This document shows, piece after piece, positions 17,272-24,924 of a stretch of DNA of 64,000 bases. A program made the translations under genes and the position numbers. Positions within the stretch are counted from its first letter, which is position 1. Each line of letters opens with the position of its first letter. Under the pieces are notes generated by a model. It did not search any database. It had not been told where the DNA came from and saw only the letters and a list, made by a program, of their open reading frames with translations. Origin of the DNA: Bradyrhizobium sp. dw_411 (lineage in GTDB: Bacteria; Pseudomonadota; Alphaproteobacteria; Rhizobiales; Xanthobacteraceae). The stretch lies in NCBI RefSeq assembly GCF_018449695.1, contig NZ_JAAVUY010000019.1, positions 90,541 through 154,540 of the forward strand, written 5' to 3'.

Positions 17272-17643
17272 TCAGAACGATTTGCTGGTCGCCCTGAGCC
17301 TTCTTGCCAGGACGCGCATCACCTTGAGCGCAAAAAACGGAGTCTGGCCGACCAGAAAAAGAAATTGTTTTTCCGAGATGGGGACAAGCTCGACATCGGT
17401 CTTCGCCACCGCGGTCGCGCTGCGCGGCGCGTCGTCGATCAGCGCCATCTCGCCGAAGATTTCATTGGTCGAGAGCTCGGCCAGCTTTCGATTGCCCGAC
17501 TGGATGGTGACCGCGCCGCTCTTGATGACAAAGAGCTGTTGAGCTTCGTCGCTTTCCCTGAAGATGACTTCACCGGCCTTGAACGAGTGCGCCTCAATTC
17601 CATTGCCGGTCAACACGCTAAAATCAATTTCCGAAATCGTCAT
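17272..17643 (-). CDS. Single-domain cyclic nucleotide-binding protein
   Basis: A 123-residue protein made of just one cNMP-binding beta-barrel (cupin-like) domain with no DNA-binding helix-turn-helix. The phosphate-binding cassette reads IFGEMALIDDAPRSATAVA, keeping the Glu and Arg that contact cAMP or cGMP in Crp/PKA-type domains. A C-terminal helix (FFALKVMRVLARRLRAT) corresponds to the dimerisation helix. Without an output domain it may act through a partner protein. A second cyclic-nucleotide domain is fused to a membrane protein at 20491-21330, so both may belong to one signalling group. Confidence 0.88.
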   Translation of the reverse strand: MTISEIDFSVLTGNGIEAHSFKAGEVIFRESDEAQQLFVIKSGAVTIQSGNRKLAELSTNEIFGEMALIDDAPRSATAVAKTDVELVPISEKQFLFLVGQTPFFALKVMRVLARRLRATSKSF

Positions 17644-18117
17644 GCCCCACCGCGCCCCGCGTGATGCTTTATTCGTTGCGTTCGATCGTCATATTTCTAT
17701 CATACCGGACCGCGCTCGTCATCAGTGAGTATCGCCTCCTGCTCGCCGGTCACGAGGATCGATTGGCCCCTGTGAGTTTCCAGCTCGCGTCGCCGGGCGG
17801 GAGCGGCGTTGTGTCGTGTCGTCTCCTCTTGTCCTGGCCAGGCACGACGAGGCGCACAAGGAATTCAGCGGGTCTGACGGCACCGATTGAAACGCGATCG
17901 TCTGGCTGACTTTCCGCGCGTGCGACAACGAGGCTGCTTGCTCCCAAGTTGCATCGGCGGCAAAATCAGCCGGCAAACGTAAACAGCGAACCAGAGCGTC
18001 AGCATACCTGACTTGCTTCGTCTGAGGCGCTGCGGCGGTCGAGCCTGACGCGACGTTTGATCGGCGCGGGGGCGCTTTTTTCCAAAACAGCGTCCGTTAC
18101 GGCTCAGGGGGACGACC
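17644..18117. other. Intergenic region, no gene seen
   Basis: This 474-bp stretch lies between the divergent cNMP-binding gene and the TAXI-like gene. Short open frames on both strands have poor composition, with no ribosome-binding site, and I do not support them. It probably holds promoters for both neighbours; CAGGGGGACG at 18107-18116 gives the ribosome-binding site of the right-hand gene. Confidence 0.45.
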
Positions 18118-19437
18118 ATGACGTCGCTGAATCTGCCGCTATGGCTGCGTCTGGTTCTGCTTCTCGGCGCGATCGGTCTCGTTTCAGGCGCGAGCCTGCT
18201 GGCCTATCGGTACTATACGCGTCCGACGACATTGACCGTCGCGGCCGGTTCGATCGACGGCGAGGCGGCCAGGATGATGTCGGCGCTCGCCAGCCGCCTC
18301 GTTGCCACCAACGCACCGGTGCGGCTCAAGGTCGTCGACAGCGGCAACGCCATCGAAGCCGCCAAGGCGTTTGCGGCCGGCAAGGTGGATCTTGCTGTCG
18401 TTCGCGGTGATGTCGGCGACTTGTCGCAGGCCCAGGCCGTCGTCGTCGTGAGCCATGTGGTCGCGCTCCTTATCGCGCTGCCCGGCTCTTCCATCAGCAG
18501 CCCGGACAAGTTGAAAGGCCACCGCATCGGCGTGATCGGCGGCGACACCAATGCCAAAATCGCCGACGTGCTGAGCAAGGAATATGGGCTCGATCGCAAC
18601 AAGACGTTCCGGGATATCGTCCCGCAGGACGCCCGGCGCGCGCTTGAATCAAAAGAAGTTGCCGCGCTGCTGGTCGTGATCCCGCTGACCGAAAAATATC
18701 TCTCCCAGGTTCGAAGCTTCCTGCAACAGGGACCAAAGGCGTTGCCGGTCCTGATCCCGATCGAATCCGCAGGTGCGATCGCAGAAATCGAGCGTGCTTA
18801 CGAAAGTTTTGACGTGCCCAAGGGCACCCTGCGCGGCGCCCCGCCCGTTCCCGAAGATGACCTGACGACACTGCGCGCCACGCTCTATCTGGTCGCGAAC
18901 AAGAAGCTCGGCACCGATCTGGTCACCAGCCTCACGCAGACGATCATGCGCGTGCGCCGTGATCTGCTGACCGAGCAACCGATTTTCGCGCAAATCACAG
19001 CACCCAGCACCGACGCGGACGCCTACCTTCCGCTGCACCCCGGCGCCGCCGCCTTCTACAACGGCACCCAGCAAAGCTTCATGGATGAATATGGCAACTG
19101 GATTTACCTGACGCCGATGTTGCTGGGAGGCGCGGCCACCGTACTGGCCGCCGCCTGGAAGTTTCTCGGCCTCGGCACGCCCATACCAACGCAAGGTCCG
19201 CTGGATTCGCTTTACGCGCTGGGACGCCGGATCCGCAAGGCCGGCACCGAGGCCGAGCTGTCGGATATCGAGGAGGAGATCGACGACATCCTCAAGGCGC
19301 AGCGCGCCAGATCCGCCGGTGGCGACGAGGACGCCGTCGATGACGCCACCCTGAATGTAACAGCCCATCGGCTGGAGAATTTGATTCACGACCGGCGATC
19401 GATGCTGGCAAGACCGGCAACCATGGCGGCGTCCTGA
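18118..19437 (+). CDS. Membrane-anchored TAXI-type (TRAP-associated) solute-binding protein, paralogue A
   Basis: A 439-residue protein. A membrane anchor at about 8-30 is followed by a TAXI-type periplasmic binding domain: TLTVAAGSIDGEAARMMSALA, AFAAGKVDLAVVRGD, LKGHRIGVIGG, HPGAAAFYNGTQQSFMDEYG. A second transmembrane helix lies near 327-348 (LTPMLLGGAATVLAAAWKFLG), and a cytoplasmic tail of about 90 residues, acidic and helical, ends the protein. Soluble TAXI proteins lack these membrane parts, and no TRAP permease gene is nearby, so it may be a sensor, not a transporter. A close paralogue lies at 47111-48433. The start has GGGGGA upstream. Confidence 0.85.
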   Translation: MTSLNLPLWLRLVLLLGAIGLVSGASLLAYRYYTRPTTLTVAAGSIDGEAARMMSALASRLVATNAPVRLKVVDSGNAIEAAKAFAAGKVDLAVVRGDVGDLSQAQAVVVVSHVVALLIALPGSSISSPDKLKGHRIGVIGGDTNAKIADVLSKEYGLDRNKTFRDIVPQDARRALESKEVAALLVVIPLTEKYLSQVRSFLQQGPKALPVLIPIESAGAIAEIERAYESFDVPKGTLRGAPPVPEDDLTTLRATLYLVANKKLGTDLVTSLTQTIMRVRRDLLTEQPIFAQITAPSTDADAYLPLHPGAAAFYNGTQQSFMDEYGNWIYLTPMLLGGAATVLAAAWKFLGLGTPIPTQGPLDSLYALGRRIRKAGTEAELSDIEEEIDDILKAQRARSAGGDEDAVDDATLNVTAHRLENLIHDRRSMLARPATMAAS

Positions 19438-19476
19438 CCAGGCGGCAATCGGCCACTGGAGACAACGGAGACATCG

Positions 19477-20238
19477 ATGAACGACCTCCTGATCTCGCTG
19501 CTCGTTTTCGCGGTGATCTTTGGCGGCGCCCTTGCCGGGATGGCCATCCGGCCGCTGTTGGCGGAAAGCCATCTGCAACCGGACTCGAAAGACGTCGTGA
19601 AAATGGCAACCGGCCTGATCGGCACATTGGCCGCATTGGTATTGGGTCTGTTGATCGCATCGGCGAAGAGTTCGTTCGACCAGAAAACCACCCAGGTCAG
19701 GCAATTGACCGCCTCGGTCATCCTGCTCGACAATCTGCTTGCGCAATACGGGCCGGACGCAAAGCCGGTCCGTATTCGCCTGCGGCAGGCCGTCCAACCG
19801 GCGGCGGACCGCATCTGGAATGAACAGAAAGCTTCACTTGGCAGGCCCGTTCCGTTCGAATCCAGCGCCCAGTCGTCAACCTTTGAAACCGAGCTGGAAC
19901 GTCTGTCGCCGGGCAACGACACGCAACGCGCGCTGCAATCGCGCGCCGTCGCAACCTTTGCCGAAGGCGCACAGACCCGGCTGCTGCTGTTTGCGCAGGC
20001 CGGCGGGTCGATCCCGGCGCCGTTTTTGATCATTCTGGTTTTCTGGCTCAGCGCGATTTTCGTCAGCTTCACCTTGTTTGCAAAAGCCAATCCGGTGGTG
20101 ATGGCGTCGCTGTTGGTCTGCGCCGTGTCATTCGCCGGCGCGATCTTTCTGGTCCTGGAGCTGGATAACCCCTTCACCGGGCTGATGGGGATTTCGAGCG
20201 CGACCCTGCGCGACGCGCTTGCGCCGCTCAATCCGTAA
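19477..20238 (+). CDS. DUF4239/bestrophin-like integral membrane protein
   Basis: A 253-residue protein with transmembrane helices near residues 4-26, 44-62, 185-205 and 208-230, and a soluble middle section of about 120 residues (KSSFDQKTTQVRQLTASVIL...RLRQAVQPAADRIW). This four-helix arrangement with a cytosolic central region is that of the DUF4239 group, distantly bestrophin-like, whose function is unknown. It lies 40 bp behind the TAXI-like gene and in the same direction, so the two are probably co-transcribed. An ACAACGGAG motif precedes the start. Confidence 0.75.
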   Translation: MNDLLISLLVFAVIFGGALAGMAIRPLLAESHLQPDSKDVVKMATGLIGTLAALVLGLLIASAKSSFDQKTTQVRQLTASVILLDNLLAQYGPDAKPVRIRLRQAVQPAADRIWNEQKASLGRPVPFESSAQSSTFETELERLSPGNDTQRALQSRAVATFAEGAQTRLLLFAQAGGSIPAPFLIILVFWLSAIFVSFTLFAKANPVVMASLLVCAVSFAGAIFLVLELDNPFTGLMGISSATLRDALAPLNP

Positions 20239-20490
20239 AGGTTTGCCGCAAGGGTTCGCCGCAAGGGTTTGTGGGATGGCTCTCCCAGCCCGGTGTCGCC
20301 ATCGGCCCGCAGAGCCCCTCCCCCGAACGGCCGATGGTCCTTCAGACCAATGGCGGGCGCCCCACCCGCCCGGTAAGAGTTGATCGGGAACACAGGTACC
20401 GTTAGTAACTGCCTTTATGGCTGCCAAACCCCTATGTTCGTCCAGTCCGGGATTTCAGGCGATTGCCGGTACTTTTGCCCGGGGGACCCG

Positions 20491-21330
20491 ATGACGCCCA
20501 GCGCAGACCTGTCGCAGACGATGGACCGCATTCTCAATACTGCGGCGGACAATCTGCGGGTCGCCAAGATCCTGGTGCAGCTCGGGCTCGATCCCAACAA
20601 CGTCACCTATGACGCGATCTTCAACCGCCTGCTGGAAATCTTTCTGGCCAACATCACCCTCGCCAACATGTTTGCGCTGATCGGCGCCATCTTCTTTGTC
20701 GCCACCTTGCTGACGCAGACCATGGTGCCGTTGCGGGTGGCGAACATGATCGGCTGCGCCTTTTTCGCCGCGTTCGGCGCGCTGGCCGGGAGCATCACAA
20801 CGTTCTTTCTGTATCTCCTGATGGTCCCCATCAACGCCTATCGTCTGCGTCAAATGCTCAACCTCGTGAAGAAGGCGCGCACCGCGACCCAGGGCGATAC
20901 CTCGATGGAATGGCTGAAGCCGTTCATGACCGAGCGCAAATACCGCAAGGGCGACGTGTTGTTCAAAAAGGACGAGGTCGCCGACGAAATGTTCATGACC
21001 TTGACCGGGATGTTCCTGGTCAAGGAAATCAACGTCGAGCTGCCGCCGGGACGGCTGATGGGCGAACTCGGATTCCTGTCACCCGACAACAAGCGCACCG
21101 CGACGGTGGAATGCATCGAAGACGGTCACGTGCTGACCATCACCTATGAGAAGCTTCTGGAGATTTATTTTCAGAACCCGCAATTCGGCTATTACTTCCT
21201 GGTCCTGACCAGCCATCGCTTGCTGGAAAACATCGGGCGGCTGGAAGATATCGTCGCGCAGAACAGGATCGCGCAAGCGAGCGCGGCCGCGAGCGATCCT
21301 GAAATCATGAAAAACACCAAGCAGAAATAA
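20491..21330 (+). CDS. Membrane protein with C-terminal cyclic nucleotide-binding domain (Popeye-like layout)
   Basis: A 279-residue protein. Two to three hydrophobic helices occupy residues about 57-116, followed directly by the segment PINAYRLRQMLNLVKKAR and a cNMP-binding domain (about 145-255). The phosphate-binding cassette GELGFLSPDNKRTATV retains the Glu and Arg of cyclic nucleotide binders. Membrane helices followed by a cNMP barrel recall the Popeye-domain proteins of animals and their bacterial relatives; this resemblance is architectural and not confirmed by alignment. The ATG at 20491 follows GGGGGACCC. It ends the cluster that begins with the TAXI-like gene. Confidence 0.8.
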   Translation: MTPSADLSQTMDRILNTAADNLRVAKILVQLGLDPNNVTYDAIFNRLLEIFLANITLANMFALIGAIFFVATLLTQTMVPLRVANMIGCAFFAAFGALAGSITTFFLYLLMVPINAYRLRQMLNLVKKARTATQGDTSMEWLKPFMTERKYRKGDVLFKKDEVADEMFMTLTGMFLVKEINVELPPGRLMGELGFLSPDNKRTATVECIEDGHVLTITYEKLLEIYFQNPQFGYYFLVLTSHRLLENIGRLEDIVAQNRIAQASAAASDPEIMKNTKQK

Positions 21331-21364
21331 ACGCGCCGCCAAAGCCCCTTCCAGGTGGACGACG

Positions 21365-21655
21365 TCACCACCAGGCGCTGTCCGATGACTTCGCAGGCGG
21401 TCGTGCAACGCTATTGCCGTTGCTCGCCGGTCCGGCGGTGACATGGGCATAGAGCGAGGCAAGCTGCGTCAGGCCGACGTCCTTGTAGGTCAGGATGGCG
21501 ACCGCGCCTGAAAGCGTCAGAACAGTGATGTAAAACACCGCCACGCCGCGCAGCCACGCGCGGTAGGTGGCGCGCTCTTGCGGATTGGCGTCACGATAAT
21601 TGGCCGCCGACAATCCGTTGGAACAGTGACCCGCATCGTCGCCATCACCAAGCAT
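21365..21655 (-). CDS. Small single-pass membrane protein, function unknown
   Basis: A 96-residue protein: a soluble N-terminus (GHCSNGLSAANYRDANPQER), one transmembrane helix near 45-67 (AVFYITVLTLSGAVAILTY) and a Ser/Ala-rich tail. GGAGG five bases before the ATG at 21655 decides the start over an ATG four codons upstream. It is convergent with the Popeye-like gene. No family is recognised. Confidence 0.6.
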   Translation of the reverse strand: MLGDGDDAGHCSNGLSAANYRDANPQERATYRAWLRGVAVFYITVLTLSGAVAILTYKDVGLTQLASLYAHVTAGPASNGNSVARPPAKSSDSAWW

Positions 21656-21956
21656 GCCAACCTCCATAGGCCGAAGTTGCCGCCGAGAATATGATCGGTG
21701 AATACCACTTTGCTCGGCTGGTGAATGTGAACTCGTTCACACCGGTGCAAACTCGTTGGTGCCCGGCCCCGCGACCGCCAATTCGAAAAAAATCCGTCGC
21801 ACTTTTCGAAAATTGATGGCTATATTGAAAAGTTTTCTGATTTCATTTGCGAAATCGTAATATCGGCGTCCTCTGAATATTCCGATGCACAGGCCGCGAA
21901 CCGACGCCGCCCGTGCCTGGAATTGCGCATGATCGTTCTTTCAGGGAGGATTTCGG

Positions 21957-22142
21957 ATGAATTTCGTGGCCGCAGTGTTGCTTGTGCTGTCGGGCCTTTT
22001 CTACGCCGCCGATCATCATGAGATCGGCTCGCTCGGCGACCAGATGTGCCGTTATGGCAGCACGTTTTGCGATCACCCCAGTTGGGTTTTCGTCGGCGCC
22101 GTTCTCGCCGCGCTCTGGGGCACGTTCGTGAGCATTCGTTAG
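21957..22142 (+). CDS. Small two-helix membrane protein, function unknown
   Basis: A 61-residue protein with two hydrophobic segments (residues 3-18 and 43-58) joined by a loop holding Cys31 and Cys38 (DQMCRYGSTFCDHPSW). Those cysteines would face the periplasm and could form a disulfide. CAGGGAGG precedes the ATG by about 7 bases. It stands alone in a roughly 570-bp gap between oppositely oriented genes and has its own promoter region of about 300 bp upstream. Function unknown. Confidence 0.6.
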   Translation: MNFVAAVLLVLSGLFYAADHHEIGSLGDQMCRYGSTFCDHPSWVFVGAVLAALWGTFVSIR

Positions 22143-22229
22143 TTTACCAGTTCGCTCGGATCGCCGTGGTATCTGCGGTGCCCTGATGGTTCAGACCCGC
22201 GAAGGATGCAGCTACCGCGTCACGGCCCG

Positions 22230-22520
22230 CTACCGCGTGACGGGATCAGCGGGCTGTGCGGGCTTTGGGCCCGGCGGTGTGGGTTCGATTTCCCGCTTCG
22301 GTTCGGTCGGCGTCACCTGCGCGCCGACGGCGTGGGCGGCGGCGCCGGTGGTCTGGTAATTGGCGACTTCGGCAGGCTGCACCTGGGGATGGTTCCACGG
22401 CCCGTGATCGACAAGCAGCATCGCGAGCAGGCCGAACACGGCGACGGCAGACGCGACCGTCACGGGTTGAACACCCCTGTATCTCGGCTTCGGCTGTTTC
22501 TCTGGCTGTTTTCCGGCCAT
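22230..22520 (-). CDS. Small single-pass membrane protein with Pro-rich tail
   Basis: A 96-residue protein with a basic N-terminus (KQPEKQPKPRYRGVQ), one transmembrane helix at about 21-37 and a periplasmic tail rich in Pro, Glu and Thr (VTPTEPKREIEPTPPGPKPA). The ATG at 22520 lies behind GAGGAAAGC. The Pro/charged tail resembles a spacer through the periplasm, but no domain follows. It is followed upstream by the arginase gene on the same strand, about 80 bp away. Confidence 0.6.
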   Translation of the reverse strand: MAGKQPEKQPKPRYRGVQPVTVASAVAVFGLLAMLLVDHGPWNHPQVQPAEVANYQTTGAAAHAVGAQVTPTEPKREIEPTPPGPKPAQPADPVTR

Positions 22521-22597
22521 GCTTTCCTCACCTGAAGATTTCCCTTGTGAGGTCAATCGCGCGCGGCGGCGATGGTTCCAGGTTCCGTCGGCGTTCC

Positions 22598-23569
22598 CTA
22601 CCGTCCGATCGCGTTGGTCGGCGTTGGCCGATCGGTGATCTGCTGGCCGAACAGGCTGCCGATCAGTTCGACCGCGGTGCGTGCGGTACGGCCGCGCTCG
22701 TCGAGGAACGGATTGAGCTCCACGATATCGACGGACCGCACCAGTCCGGAATCATGCAGCAACTCCATTATCAGATGCGCCTCGCGATAGGTCGCGCCCC
22801 CCGGCACCGTGGTGCCGACACCGGGCGCCAGACCCGGATCAAGGAAATCCACATCGAAGGAGACATGCAGCACGCCACCGCGCGCCTTCACCTTGTCGAT
22901 GACGCGGCGGATCAGGACCCCGACGCCGAATTCGTCGATCTGGCGCATATCGGCGACGCTGATCCGGCGCTCGCGCAGCAGGTCCATTTCCAGCCGGTCG
23001 ATCGAGCGCGCGCCGAAACATTCGAGCTGGTCGGGGTCGATCGAGGCGCGCGGCTCCTGCCCGAGAAGGCCGTCGAGCCCGGGCTCGCCGCACAGAAAGG
23101 CCGCCGACATCCCGTGCATATTGCCGGTGATCGTCGTCGCCGGCGTGTTGTAATCGGTATGCGCATCCAGCCACAGCACGAACAGCTCACGGTTCTGCTC
23201 GCGGCAATGACGCGCGATCCCGTTGACCGATCCCATCGAGAGCGAATGATCGCCGCCGAGAAAAATCGGGATCACACCGGTGCGCGCGAGCTGATAGGCC
23301 TGCGCGCTCAGGGTGCGTATCCAGCGCTGGATTTCCCGGTAGTGTTTTGTATTCTCGGGCACGGCGTCGTCGAGCTCGGTGACCGCGTCGATTCTGAGAT
23401 CGCCGTGATCCCTGACCTCAAAGCCGAGCCCGCCAAGCAGCGTCACCAGTCCGGCGGTGCGCAACGCCGCCGGCCCCATCAGGGTGCCGCGCTGCGACGC
23501 GCCGATCTCGATCGGCGTGCCGAGCACGGCGATTTGCTTCGGCATGTCTGAGGTGTCGGCGTCGATCAC
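22598..23569 (-). CDS. rocF: Arginase
   Basis: A 323-residue ureohydrolase that would convert arginine to ornithine and urea. The manganese-site motifs are present in order: GGDHSLSMGSV (about 120), DAHTDYNTP (about 149) and SFDVDFLDPGLAPG (about 252). The N-terminus IAVLGTPIEIGASQRGTLMG is typical of arginases and not of agmatinases. The GTG at 23569 is chosen because GGAGG stands 7 bases before it; an ATG eight codons further in is the alternative. No urease or ornithine cyclodeaminase gene is seen nearby. Confidence 0.9.
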   Translation of the reverse strand: MIDADTSDMPKQIAVLGTPIEIGASQRGTLMGPAALRTAGLVTLLGGLGFEVRDHGDLRIDAVTELDDAVPENTKHYREIQRWIRTLSAQAYQLARTGVIPIFLGGDHSLSMGSVNGIARHCREQNRELFVLWLDAHTDYNTPATTITGNMHGMSAAFLCGEPGLDGLLGQEPRASIDPDQLECFGARSIDRLEMDLLRERRISVADMRQIDEFGVGVLIRRVIDKVKARGGVLHVSFDVDFLDPGLAPGVGTTVPGGATYREAHLIMELLHDSGLVRSVDIVELNPFLDERGRTARTAVELIGSLFGQQITDRPTPTNAIGR

Positions 23570-23661
23570 GAAAGGACCTCCGGGCTGATCCAATACCTGC
23601 AACGAATCTTCGCCGGAGGACAGCGCGAAGTTTCAGCGTCCCGCCCACACTCCACCATAAA

Positions 23662-23689
23662 AAAAGCCCCGGACGATGCCGGGGCTTTT
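23662..23689 (-). terminator. Rho-independent terminator downstream of the porin gene
   Basis: The stem GCCCCGG/CCGGGGC with a six-base loop (ACGATG) is extended by A and T runs on both sides. Read on the minus strand it ends in a run of seven T residues, placing it about 40 bases past the stop codon of the outer-membrane protein gene. Confidence 0.85.
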
Positions 23690-23727
23690 GGACTTTCAGG
23701 TTTTTGGACCGCAAGTTTCGGGAGAAC

Positions 23728-24567
23728 TCAGTACTTCGCGACCACCGGGCCGTTGAAGATGTAGTTCAGGCCGACACGCACAATGTTGTCGGTGAAGTGC
23801 GACGAATAGGAGACTGCGCCGGTGGTGCGGACCGGCACCAGAATTCCGGTGGCGACGATCGGACCGGCGCTGACGGTGCCGAGATCCATGTAGAGATATT
23901 CGAGCTTCCAGGTCCAGTTGCTGACGATGCGGCCTTCGACGCCGGCACCGGCGGTCCAACCCGACCGGGTCGACGACGTGCCGGGGAACGTGACGGTGGT
24001 GGCAATGCCTGCGGCGGTGTTTCCGGTGACGCTGCCATCGGTCTTGACTTGACCGTAGGCAAAACCGCCGGTCCCGTACAGAAGCAGGTTCGGCGTCGCC
24101 AGGATGCCGGCGCGCGCGCGCGCGGTGCCGAACCAGTCCAGCTTCTGGGTCAGAGTGGATGTAATGTTGCTGCCATCATTGGCGCAGGCCACGCAGGTGA
24201 AGAGCGACGATCCACGCTCGCCACTGCCCTGAATGTCGGTTTCGAGGCCGAACAGCCAATTGGACATTTGCCAGTTGTAACCGAACTGGCCGCCGCCGAT
24301 CACGCCATTAACGTCGTTGTTGGCCGAGCTGGTGACCAGGCCCACGCCGGTGGTCGCGCGCGAGAGCGTCTCGCTATTGTTCGACCTGCCCCAGCTATAG
24401 CCAACGTTGCCGCCGAGATAGAAGCCGCTCCAGTTGAAGCCGGGATCCACATAGACCGGCGCCTTGGTGTAGGTACGGGCGGGCAAATCCGCTGCCGATG
24501 CCGCGGTGACGCCAGCCAGCGCGAAGGCAACAAGGGCGGCTGCCGCAATGAATTTTGCATTTCGCAT
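23728..24567 (-). CDS. Outer-membrane beta-barrel protein (Omp25/Omp31-like)
   Basis: A 279-residue protein. A signal peptide (MRNAKFIAAAALVAFALAG to ASAADLP) precedes the barrel. The mature N-terminus reads NWSGFYLGGNVGYSWG, the signature of the Omp25/Omp31 family of Rhizobiales, and the last strand has VGLNYIFNG. Repeated amphipathic strands such as GYNWQMSNWLFGLETDIQ and WTWKLEYLYMDLG follow family style. ATG at 24567 has GGAG at ten bases; longer frames upstream have no such site. A terminator follows the gene. Confidence 0.9.
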   Translation of the reverse strand: MRNAKFIAAAALVAFALAGVTAASAADLPARTYTKAPVYVDPGFNWSGFYLGGNVGYSWGRSNNSETLSRATTGVGLVTSSANNDVNGVIGGGQFGYNWQMSNWLFGLETDIQGSGERGSSLFTCVACANDGSNITSTLTQKLDWFGTARARAGILATPNLLLYGTGGFAYGQVKTDGSVTGNTAAGIATTVTFPGTSSTRSGWTAGAGVEGRIVSNWTWKLEYLYMDLGTVSAGPIVATGILVPVRTTGAVSYSSHFTDNIVRVGLNYIFNGPVVAKY

Positions 24568-24875
24568 GATTTGATCTCCAATAAGAACGCCGTCGGAAAA
24601 CTTGGAATTCACCGTAATCATCCAGCCGCGCGGCGCTATTGTTTCTCGATGTTTCCAGACAATATCGGGGCGGATTTTCGCCTTGTGTTGCATAAAAAGC
24701 GCGGAATGGAATCGGTCTAAACTGCTTATTTATCAATCATTTACCATCACAGAAATGTCGCACGAAGCGTGCGGTATTGCGTGACGGATGAGACGGCGCG
24801 GTCGCCATTTGCAGATACGCGCAGATTACGAATCAGCCGATAGTGGCAATCTGGAAATCACCGACGCCGATCCTG

Positions 24876-24920
24876 CATCGAACATCCACGCATCGAACGT
24901 CCAAGCACCGAACGTCCAAG
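24876..24920 (+). repeat. Three tandem 15-bp repeats just upstream of the TPR/ATP-grasp gene
   Basis: CATCGAACATCCACG, CATCGAACGTCCAAG and CACCGAACGTCCAAG follow one another and end 4 bases before the GTG start at 24925. The rest of the 357-bp gap from 24568 to 24924 shows no gene. The repeat unit is a multiple of three and the frame stays open back to a stop at 24841, but no start codon exists in that extension. Confidence 0.8.
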
Positions 24921-24924
24921 CATC

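Noticed and set aside
20245..20272. Short tandem GCCGCAAGGGTT repeat after the DUF4239 gene
   Set aside because: Only two copies of about 12 bases with no conserved context; too little to call a feature.
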